From Akkermansiaceae bacterium (GTDB lineage: Bacteria; Verrucomicrobiota; Verrucomicrobiia; Verrucomicrobiales; Akkermansiaceae), in assembly GCA_015061985.1 (NCBI GenBank), contig SUVN01000006.1, positions 1-64,000 of the forward strand: DNA of 64,000 nucleotides, in the 5' to 3' direction. This document shows positions 58,001 through 64,000 of the stretch, piece by piece; position 1 is the first letter of the stretch, and each line of letters begins with the position of its first letter. The notes under the pieces were generated by a model. That model saw only the letters and a list, made by a program, of their open reading frames with translations, made no database searches and was not told the DNA's origin. The position numbers were made by a program, and so were the translations under genes.

Positions 58001-59923
58001 GTGGCCTATCATGGTGTCATGAAGCAGGAGGAATACGAGCCCTTCAATGGCATCTGCTTGACCGATACTTTCCGTATGGATGGCAACAGTGCCAACGATA
58101 AGGACTTGTTCGCAGCCTTTGAGGAAAACGGTGAGCGTGTGAAGAACCTTTGCAAGCAGGACATCCGTGTGATTATCGGTAATCCTCCGTATTCTGTGGG
58201 TCAGAAGTCTGCTAACGATAACAATCAGAATGAAGCCTACCCATACTTGGATGAGCGTATCGCCAAGACTTATGCAGTTGGATGTAAGGCTTCTACTTCA
58301 ATCAAATTATACGACTCCTACATACGCGCATTCCGATGGGCATCTGACCGCATTACTGATAATGGTATTCTCGCCTTCGTTACCAATGGCTCATACATTG
58401 ACAATGCTACTATGAGTGGCTTCCGTAAATCGCTCATGGGTGAGTATGATTCTATCTACTGTTTCAATCTTCGTGGTGCTATCCGTGGAAAAACTCGTAA
58501 TGACTCCAAGAAAGAGGGGCAGAATGTCTTTGACATCATGACAGGGGTAGCAATCATCATCCTCGTCAAGAAGAAGAACCGACCCGCAGGCCAGCAGGCT
58601 ACGCTTCATTATCACGACATCGGTGATTATCTCTCTCGTGAGCAGAAACTAGACATCATTACGGGTTTTGGCAACTACTCTGCTATCCCTTGGCAGATAC
58701 TCACCCCTGATGAGCACGGAGACTGGCTCAATCATCGCACCTCTGGTTACGAGAAGTTCCTGCCCATCGGGGATAAGGAAACAAAGGGGAAGAAAGATGT
58801 CAAGGCTCTCTTTGACATCTTCTCACTTGGGGTTGGGACAAACCGAGACGCTTGGGTGTATAATTATTCACAGAATGCTTTGTATTCACATCTTCCTGTG
58901 TTCATCAACGCATACAACGATGGGTTACGACAAGGTATCAAACCTGATGACCCAACCAAAATCAAATGGTCAAGCAAACTCGTTTCATTTTTTGACAGAG
59001 GCGTTTCCATTGCGTATCAGGAATCAAAATATCGCAATTCCCTTTATCGTCCATTTTGCAAACAGGTGTTGTATTTTGACAATGCATTGAACCATAGGCA
59101 AGGACAGATGCCTAAACTCTTCCCCACAGCACAGCATAAGAATGTAGCCATCTGCATTCCTAGCGTAGGTGCTCGTCAAGGTTTTACCTCATTCATTGTA
59201 GATACTCTGCCTGACCTTCATGTGTATTCAGATGGTGCTCAATGCTTCCCTCTCTACTGGTATGAGGAACGCAATGCCGATGCACCGATGCTTGACCTTG
59301 GTTTGGAAGCCAATGATGGGGACTACAAGCGTCACGATGGCATCTCTAACTTCGGTCTGAAACAGTTCCGCACAGCCTACGGAGACCCCAAGATTGGTAA
59401 GGAGGACATCTTCTATTATGTGTATGGCCTGTTGCACAGCACAGAATACCGCACACGCTTTGAGAACGACTTGAAGAAGGAACTTCCCCGCATCCCCTTT
59501 GCAAAGGATTTCCGGGCATTCTCCAAGGCAGGCCGTAAGTTAGCGGAACTCCATCTGAACTACGAGACAATTGAGCCGTGGCCGGTCAAGGAGGAAAGTC
59601 ATGGTAACTTCCGAGTGACCAAGATGCGTTTCCCCAAGAAAGACATCCGTCACACCATCATCTACAATGATTCCTGTACGCTCTCGGAAATCCCGGAAGA
59701 AGCCTACGAATACATTGTCAATGGCAAGTCCGCAATTGAGTGGCTGATGGAACGCTACGCCGTCACCATAGATAAGGACAGTGGCATCGTGAATGACCCA
59801 AATGATTGGTGTGATGAACAGGGAGACCCTCGCTACATTATAGACCTCGTGAAGCGAGTTATCCGAGTCAGCATTGAAACGATGGAGATAGTAAAATCCC
59901 TGCCCCAGCTGGAGGAGAGGTGA
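55037..59923 (+). CDS. Type ISP-like single-chain restriction-helicase-methyltransferase
   Basis: A 1628-aa defence enzyme of the LlaGI/LlaBIII (type ISP) plan. Residues 1-~115 hold an Mrr-like nuclease (GHDVGIDLVAKEADSDRYVAIQCKFY, D-QxK). Residues ~165-640 are an SF2 translocase: ACGTGKT near 205, CDEAH near 328, QSVGRVMRRA near 615. Residues ~890-1250 are an N6-adenine methyltransferase: ILDPFTGTGTF near 940 (SAM site) and IIGNPPYSVG near 1049. The remainder should be target recognition. It would cut foreign DNA and protect the host without separate subunits. The start is a GTG just behind the predicted transcription start, so the mRNA may be leaderless. Codon use is unlike the core genes (more cgt, aag, lower GC), suggesting transfer. 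All catalytic motifs look intact. Confidence 0.93.
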   Translation: MKSSLRTILDDIRSATLDLSEADKGHRFEVLMKRYLQTDPIYKARFSDVRLWNEWTYAKGHDVGIDLVAKEADSDRYVAIQCKFYEPTHLMNAHDVDTFFMALNSTIKTEHSDKDSFVSGIIIATTDHWNLVLQDAMFKQHIPCQRIGLSDLEEAAVDWAAISKGNAGELPKYEALPHQREAIDAVKEGFKSANRGKLIMACGTGKTFTALRLTEEYTYGKGCVLFLAPSIALVAQSLREWMSQTTCKIHPIAVCSDGEASSIDDLNDLSARDLPARATTDPTTIAQLYAKFKDSHLTVIFSTYQSIEKLHTAQKVGALPEFDLCICDEAHRTTGVSLYDEKKGKHNESHFTEIHKQDYLACRRRIYMTATPKIYAESARQKAKDANALLASMDDRSYFGDEFFRLPFSRAVRKGLLTDYKVLILCVDEDYVKEVLDEHLQQDETGAIELDEAVRLVGCYNGLRKKVKLPKKPDATNEDAAYDPSLPDLLAHDEDFLISDPAPMNRAVAFANKIAVSKHYTEMWKDVVEAIRKHDEEDTTFIDSEMQHVDGNMDMGERAALLSWLKGNAGTNANHGVPECRILSNARCLSEGVDVPSLDAVMFLAPRKSQVDVVQSVGRVMRRAAGKKFGYIILPIGISPRDKPEEVLDKDEKYKVVWDVLQALRSHDDRFNAEINSIELNKGRGKRFVVGGVTGKKKGQKRTGKDKGDEKEDKPDDTFIQPDLDLEFEKELSSWTDGILVRTVQKCGDRRYWEDWAKNIAKIAERQIKAISDLLDKGIGLEEFQLFLSGLRENTNPAITEADAIEMLAQQFISRPVFNALFEKYQFAENNPVSKTMNDMLDIVHDNTDADDLRELRRFYDSVKDRAQSIDNAAGRQQVVVELYDKFFKQAFPKMSEKLGIVYTPIPVVDFIVHSVHEVLKKEFGVKDGIGAQGVKILDPFTGTGTFIVRAIQSGLIKRSQLPYKYRNELFACEIVLLAYYIACVNVEVAYHGVMKQEEYEPFNGICLTDTFRMDGNSANDKDLFAAFEENGERVKNLCKQDIRVIIGNPPYSVGQKSANDNNQNEAYPYLDERIAKTYAVGCKASTSIKLYDSYIRAFRWASDRITDNGILAFVTNGSYIDNATMSGFRKSLMGEYDSIYCFNLRGAIRGKTRNDSKKEGQNVFDIMTGVAIIILVKKKNRPAGQQATLHYHDIGDYLSREQKLDIITGFGNYSAIPWQILTPDEHGDWLNHRTSGYEKFLPIGDKETKGKKDVKALFDIFSLGVGTNRDAWVYNYSQNALYSHLPVFINAYNDGLRQGIKPDDPTKIKWSSKLVSFFDRGVSIAYQESKYRNSLYRPFCKQVLYFDNALNHRQGQMPKLFPTAQHKNVAICIPSVGARQGFTSFIVDTLPDLHVYSDGAQCFPLYWYEERNADAPMLDLGLEANDGDYKRHDGISNFGLKQFRTAYGDPKIGKEDIFYYVYGLLHSTEYRTRFENDLKKELPRIPFAKDFRAFSKAGRKLAELHLNYETIEPWPVKEESHGNFRVTKMRFPKKDIRHTIIYNDSCTLSEIPEEAYEYIVNGKSAIEWLMERYAVTIDKDSGIVNDPNDWCDEQGDPRYIIDLVKRVIRVSIETMEIVKSLPQLEER

Positions 59924-59950
59924 CATAAATAGAGAGAATTTTAATTCCCT

Positions 59951-61750
59951 TTAAATGACTCTTTCGAAAGCTTCGCGATCTTTCATAAATCGACAAATGG
60001 GGAATGTTAAAAAATTTTCCATGTCGTTCTTCTCCAATTTCTGAAAATTCCTAAGCGCACTTTGTTCCATGTCAAGCAACAAATATGCACCCACCTTTCC
60101 TATCAGAGGCACAGATGCATCTTCTATCACTTTTGTAATGTCATCAATCTCGCTAGGCTGCAAATGACGCATTCGCTTGACGACTTGAAAATTGTTTAAC
60201 AAAGAAATAAAATGTGTGCTTCTGGTATCATTTTTCAATAGCCAATGAGAAAGATTTTGAGCAGCTTTTATAATATCTTCTCTATAAACATCTGATGAAT
60301 CAAAAGCTAGAAGCAACTTAAGCAAAAAAATCGTAAGTGCAGGAAAATCCTTCGTTTCGTCGGAATTATTAGTTAAACGGTCAACTACTCTTAAAAAATT
60401 AACATTTTGAGCATTTTTGATAAATTCTACAGGCATACCCGGATAAGGTGAAACGTGATTTACAACGCCAGCATCATCTTTTATTGAAACTTTACCAACG
60501 AAATCATTAAAATTTTTCAATCGATAAAGCTGTGTTTCGAAATCTTTCTGAGCAAAAACAGCCAATTTTAATGAACCGATTTCAAGCACGTTACCCATTA
60601 CATCCGGTCCACTAAGCGGAAATGATTCATCTTGTAGCACACGGCTAACCAGACAATGTAAGTTTCTATCATCTTCTTCGGTCAAAGATGAAAGATTTAA
60701 ATCATCATTATAATCAAGCATGTTTAATGCTGTTCTCAAATCTTCCAACTCATGAAGCATTAAAGCTTGCTCTTGTAACATTTTTTCATCGTCTTTAAAA
60801 ATTGTCTTTTGAAAAGATATTTCTAAGTCACCTATCTCTAATTTTTTATGTTGTATAATAGCAGACAAAAACTTCAATCCACTAATTCTATCATTAAGAC
60901 TTCCTTTTATAAGCTGTCTTACATTTAATTGTTTTGTCTTTCTATTTTGTTTCAAAATAAAACATTTCCCAATAATTACAGTTTCTTCCTCTTTTGTTAG
61001 CAAATGTACTACAGATGAGTAAAAAATCTTATCACCTATAACAACATCTACATTCAGTCGCTTTCTAATCTGCTGCAAGGTAGAACGAAATATTGGTACT
61101 TTCACACCATATGACAAATCTGCATATACATAAACGGGATTAGAAAATAAATAATCACATGGCGTTAAGTATTTATCTTTCTGCGATGTTACAAAACCAA
61201 TAGAAGCATTTAATGAATAGTTGGTTTTTTCAAGAATTTCTTGTATTTCATCACTCGAAAGATGCTTTGACGTACTCTGTTTTTTTAAATCTTCTGCAAA
61301 GTTTAAAATCAAATCATCTATATCTTCGCTTAGCTCAGGAAATGGGAACAAATCTATATTTCTAGTTATTGAACCTTTTCCTTTAGCTCCAAGTAGTAGT
61401 CGCAACTCATAAGGTAAAAGAGCGGCATAATATACCTTTTTACTTTTTCCCCTTATCAAAACAACGAAAAATATAACACCACCTCTTTGCGCATAATTAT
61501 TCAAATCGCTAAGTCTAACGGAGAAATGCCATTTTTTAGGAAACGCTTCCTTTTTAAAAGTTTTTCCTTTTATCTGAACAGGTATATCCATAACGTAGTC
61601 CTTACTACTACGTTCTTCTGCTTTCCGATATACTTCAATTACACCATCAAAAGAAACCGTTTTATCATTGGTCGAAAAACGAGATTCTAAGTAAGCACAA
61701 TCTTCAATTAAACGTGCTACCGCATTAACAGCCTTTGCCTCAATACTCAT
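59951..61750 (-). CDS. DUF4365-type protein with nuclease-like N terminus
   Basis: A 599-aa protein of clearly lower GC than its neighbours. The first ~150 residues resemble DUF4365: KAVNAVARLIEDCAYLESRFSTNDKTVSFDGVIEVY ... VMDIPVQIKGKTFKK ... FSVRLSDLNNYAQRGGVIFFVVLI, where D, D and QxK fit a PD-(D/E)xK nuclease core. The remaining ~450 residues are not recognised and end in a helical part (IDDITKVIEDASVPLIGKVGAYLLLDMEQSALRNFQKLEKND). It converges with the type ISP gene (27 bp between stops) and lies upstream of AbiE genes, so a role in phage defence is likely by context, not proven. Confidence 0.65.
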   Translation of the reverse strand: MSIEAKAVNAVARLIEDCAYLESRFSTNDKTVSFDGVIEVYRKAEERSSKDYVMDIPVQIKGKTFKKEAFPKKWHFSVRLSDLNNYAQRGGVIFFVVLIRGKSKKVYYAALLPYELRLLLGAKGKGSITRNIDLFPFPELSEDIDDLILNFAEDLKKQSTSKHLSSDEIQEILEKTNYSLNASIGFVTSQKDKYLTPCDYLFSNPVYVYADLSYGVKVPIFRSTLQQIRKRLNVDVVIGDKIFYSSVVHLLTKEEETVIIGKCFILKQNRKTKQLNVRQLIKGSLNDRISGLKFLSAIIQHKKLEIGDLEISFQKTIFKDDEKMLQEQALMLHELEDLRTALNMLDYNDDLNLSSLTEEDDRNLHCLVSRVLQDESFPLSGPDVMGNVLEIGSLKLAVFAQKDFETQLYRLKNFNDFVGKVSIKDDAGVVNHVSPYPGMPVEFIKNAQNVNFLRVVDRLTNNSDETKDFPALTIFLLKLLLAFDSSDVYREDIIKAAQNLSHWLLKNDTRSTHFISLLNNFQVVKRMRHLQPSEIDDITKVIEDASVPLIGKVGAYLLLDMEQSALRNFQKLEKNDMENFLTFPICRFMKDREAFERVI

Positions 61751-61800
61751 AATTCATTTATTAAAAAATAGAATATAGCGTACTTCATAAATGATATTTA

Positions 61801-62790
61801 TTACTTATTAATTTCTTCTTGTAATTTAATAAGCTCTGCCAGAATTGTTTCAAAACCTGGATATTCCCCATAAATCATATTTTTCATTTCCTGATAGTCC
61901 TTCTTGAGATCCGCGAGAAAATGAGGGGGAGGGAGAAGGCGAAAAGTTCCAGGTTTTGCGTCAGGATAAGCACACCATGCGCTGCCAGAATAAAAGCGTT
62001 GCTTGAACTCAACCACTTTTTGCAGCAAGAAAGGATTTTCCAGAGCGCGCGTCTTTATTTGTTTATTGCGTGCCAGCATCACCATATCATAATAATGTCG
62101 TGCGTAGCGTTTACGGAAATGCTTACTTTCCGGACGCCCGGCTTCTGCATGCAGAATGGTCGCCTTTTCCCAGAATGTTCTCTCAGCGGTTGTCACCTGT
62201 ATCCTTGCTTCCCTATGGAGAAACACATAAGGATATTGCTCTGCGGCATAAGGTGTAATAATAGCGGTTTGATGCGGTTCCCATGCGGCCAAAGCCCCTA
62301 TTTCCAGCTTAATTTCGGGACGCAAATATGAATCGACAGGAAAAGCCTGCGGATAATGTATCAAAATGTTAACATCCCCATTATCCTCATGACTGAGAGC
62401 TGTTTCACATATTCCCTTACAAAATTCTGAGATGGTAGGATATATTTCTTCTTCTATACAGGTGTTACTCCAGGCAAGCAGTTGTTCGTTTAAGACCTTT
62501 GTTTTGTTCTTTGATCGCTTTTCCATCGGCTCACCCACGGGATTGCCCTCCCAATTCAGAATGAGGTCTATATCCTCCGAGAAACGTTCAATCACACCAT
62601 ACACTTTCGACAAACTGGTTCCACCCTTGAAAATTAGCTTATTTTTCAAGGAAGACTCAAATAGTTGTTTAAGCGTCCAGCATACCCAGAAATCCTTTTC
62701 GACTATCTGTTCAGTCACATTCATTTTCTCCGCAGTCTGTCGAAACAATGCCATGCGGTTCTCCGCGGGTAATGTAGCTATACGATTCAT
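61801..62790 (-). CDS. abiEii: AbiEii-like nucleotidyltransferase toxin
   Basis: A 329-aa toxin of the type IV AbiE abortive infection system. Family members are nucleotidyltransferases; recent work on related MenT toxins shows tRNA modification. The core motif is LIFKGGTSLSKVYGVIERFSEDIDLIL (GGxSL plus DxD), followed by TAERTFWEKATILHAEAG and RYARHYYDMVMLAR, both typical of AbiEii. The track start at 62838 is upstream of MNRIATLPAENRMALF; ATG 62788-62790 overlaps the stop of the antitoxin gene as ATGA, so I prefer it. It would act in the cytoplasm on phage infection. Confidence 0.93.
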   Translation of the reverse strand: MNRIATLPAENRMALFRQTAEKMNVTEQIVEKDFWVCWTLKQLFESSLKNKLIFKGGTSLSKVYGVIERFSEDIDLILNWEGNPVGEPMEKRSKNKTKVLNEQLLAWSNTCIEEEIYPTISEFCKGICETALSHEDNGDVNILIHYPQAFPVDSYLRPEIKLEIGALAAWEPHQTAIITPYAAEQYPYVFLHREARIQVTTAERTFWEKATILHAEAGRPESKHFRKRYARHYYDMVMLARNKQIKTRALENPFLLQKVVEFKQRFYSGSAWCAYPDAKPGTFRLLPPPHFLADLKKDYQEMKNMIYGEYPGFETILAELIKLQEEINK

Positions 62791-63404
62791 GAGTGAGAAA
62801 TAGCGGTTATTATTTGGCGAAGCAGCTCCCCAATCCAAGCGGGAGCATAACGGGAATCATTCAGAATTTTCTTTGTTTCTTTCTCACCCACGTATGCCGC
62901 TATTCCGGCATAGCTATCTAGCGTAAGATTTTCCTGCCCCAGAGATAGCAGTGCCTGAACGACAACTTCCGTGCGTCTGCTGGTGAACTTGGACATCTTG
63001 AGTGAAGCTTGCCTGAATTCGAGCGTTCTGTTCAATATGTTATAGACAGTACCCTTGGCATCCGAAAGATAAGTATAACGTCCCGGAACCTGCGTACTCA
63101 GACCCAAATAATTGAGGGCCGTCGCACCGGTTATTTGTATGTGCCACTGATTCTTGCGGGCTATAGCTTGAGCAACCTTGTCCATATCCGGAGCCATATA
63201 TTCCCGCAGAAAGGTATCGTACTGAGGATAATCGTAGATACCTACAGTCAAAGAACGAATGATTTTTTTATTCTTCAGACTATTCAAACATCGTCCAACT
63301 GTTCCCCTATTAGCAATACGATAGAAATCACTATTGGTAATGACGCATCCTACACCCTTACGCCGAATGCTTGCATATATCTTATCTTCTACACTTAACG
63401 ACAT
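62787..63404 (-). CDS. abiEi: AbiEi-like antitoxin/transcriptional regulator (DUF6088)
   Basis: A 205-aa protein with an N-terminal winged helix (SVEDKIYASIRRKGVGCVITNSDFYRIANRGTVGRCLNSLKNKKIIRSL) and the DUF6088/AbiEi C-domain (WHIQITGATALNYLGLSTQVPGRYTYLSDAKG, EFRQASLKMSKF). AbiEi antitoxins neutralise the toxin without a protein complex and repress their own operon by binding inverted repeats. A perfect 10-bp-arm palindrome lies 20 bp upstream (63424-63448) and is the likely operator. The gene overlaps the toxin gene by four bases. Confidence 0.9.
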   Translation of the reverse strand: MSLSVEDKIYASIRRKGVGCVITNSDFYRIANRGTVGRCLNSLKNKKIIRSLTVGIYDYPQYDTFLREYMAPDMDKVAQAIARKNQWHIQITGATALNYLGLSTQVPGRYTYLSDAKGTVYNILNRTLEFRQASLKMSKFTSRRTEVVVQALLSLGQENLTLDSYAGIAAYVGEKETKKILNDSRYAPAWIGELLRQIITAISHS

Positions 63405-63423
63405 TTTATAATTTCCATCTTTT

Positions 63424-63448
63424 GAAGAAGATTACCGCAATCTTCTTC
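63424..63448. promoter_or_regulatory. Candidate AbiEi operator
   Basis: GAAGAAGATT-ACCGC-AATCTTCTTC, a perfect inverted repeat with a 5-bp centre, 20 bp upstream of the AbiEi start codon. Confidence 0.7.
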
Positions 63449-63516
63449 ATTTTTCAAGCAAATTCTGAATTAAATTCTCATTCTTACACGCCTGCCAGGC
63501 ACGACTGACACTACGC

Positions 63517-63999
63517 TCAAAGAACAGAACGATACCCGGCAGCGTGTTCAAAAGCATCAGCCATATCATTTTGACGAGCTTCAGAAATGCCAAAGCTCGC
63601 CGCAATGCACCGCCAGTTGGATACCGCACGCGCAATCGGTGTCAGAAGCTCACGAACTTCGCTCGGGCGTATATAGAACAAACCGGCATGTTCACTCAGT
63701 AATTCAAGAGAAGCGGTGTTATCACCCTCTACAATATCCATGGACAGAGTGTGGCCTTTCACATATTCCGGAGTGGGATTCACATCAAAAACCGGCGCTA
63801 ACCGCCAGCCTTTGCGTTCCATTCGCAAAAATCCGTGATTACGCGGGTGGTCATCCACATTGGTGACCATGATACTCAAGGCAATGCGTCCCCATAGCTC
63901 ACGCAAATCCTTCCTGGGCGTAGCAGAATACCGACTTATACACCCCGCCAATTCTTCATAGGAACGCACTTCCCCATCTCTCGCCTGCATCAGCGTCAT
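63517..63999 (-). CDS. HipA-family kinase, C-terminal part (5' end outside window)
   Basis: The last ~160 residues of a HipA-type serine/threonine kinase toxin. The catalytic loop NVDDHPRNHGFL (D and N) and the metal motif APVFDVNP (DFG equivalent) are present, so the visible half looks active. The helical C-terminal part (EVRELLTPIARAVSNWRCIAASFGISEARQNDMADAFEHAAGYRS) ends naturally. The ATG at 63997-63999 is internal, since the ATP-binding half is missing and must lie beyond the right edge. It differs from the HipT-like protein at 10527 and reads toward the AbiE operon. Whether hipB accompanies it cannot be seen. Confidence 0.88.
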   Translation of the reverse strand: MTLMQARDGEVRSYEELAGCISRYSATPRKDLRELWGRIALSIMVTNVDDHPRNHGFLRMERKGWRLAPVFDVNPTPEYVKGHTLSMDIVEGDNTASLELLSEHAGLFYIRPSEVRELLTPIARAVSNWRCIAASFGISEARQNDMADAFEHAAGYRSVL

Positions 64000-64000
64000 A

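Overview
The window looks like a chromosomal segment of a Gram-negative Verrucomicrobiota, most likely an Akkermansia-like gut bacterium. This is inferred from four intact and one broken PEP-CTERM proteins of the VPEP/RRRRK type, an AIDA-type autotransporter, LPS-type glycosyltransferases, a eukaryote-like single-chain glycyl-tRNA synthetase, degenerate FKBP and PDZ secreted proteins, and GC-rich housekeeping genes. No rRNA, tRNA or CRISPR array was seen. Many genes have a recognisable sigma70 promoter (TTGnnn, 17 bp, TAnnnT) with a short leader, and many end in clear intrinsic terminators.

Layout. 0-1.3 kb: the C-terminal end of a tyrosine recombinase, 33-bp tandem repeats and a striking array of short hairpins joined by a GTGAAATT linker. 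1.4-2.7 kb: a DUF4143 ATPase. 2.9-6.4 kb: a leftward pstC-pstA-pstB-phoU operon with a repeat element between pstC and pstA and no pstS. 6.5-8.7 kb: a TatD-type hydrolase and a LysR regulator. 8.9-16.2 kb: a cluster of PEP-CTERM surface protein genes sharing an almost identical promoter and leader, interrupted by a three-gene HipBST-type toxin-antitoxin system with two palindromic operators. 16.3-20.5 kb: an orphan UmuD-like peptidase and an ECF sigma / anti-sigma / PDZ operon. 20.6-23.3 kb: infC and thrS. 23.4-28.8 kb: sugar nucleotide and glycosyltransferase genes (including a nucleotidyltransferase-GHMP kinase fusion) and a YqjD/YqjE/YqjK-like trio. 28.8-33.3 kb: glycyl-tRNA synthetase, an MBL hydrolase, a YD-repeat-like membrane protein and a second hairpin array inside an element with inverted-repeat ends. 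33.4-43 kb: core genes pgk, rlmH, carA, purA, codB-like, tyrS, a lipoprotein and tig. 43-48 kb: a 1688-aa autotransporter. 48-50.5 kb: galE and a transaldolase. 50.5-51.9 kb: an AT-rich non-coding stretch.

52-64 kb is an accessory/defence region: a DUF4143 ATPase with an overlapping membrane protein, a tyrosine recombinase of the same family as the one at the left edge, a 1628-aa single-chain restriction-helicase-methyltransferase (type ISP / LlaGI-like), a DUF4365 protein of low GC, an AbiEi/AbiEii pair and the 3' part of a HipA-family kinase gene that runs off the right edge. Several promoters here carry palindromic operators.

The observations I rate highest are the two homologous hairpin arrays whose arms co-vary; a carbamoyl-phosphate synthase small subunit that has lost all three glutaminase catalytic residues; the shared operator-plus-structured-leader cassette of the PEP-CTERM genes; repeat arrays directly upstream of both DUF4143 ATPases; and a shared 17-bp palindrome controlling the recombinase / type ISP divergent promoter region. 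All family assignments are from reading the translated sequences; no database search was run.
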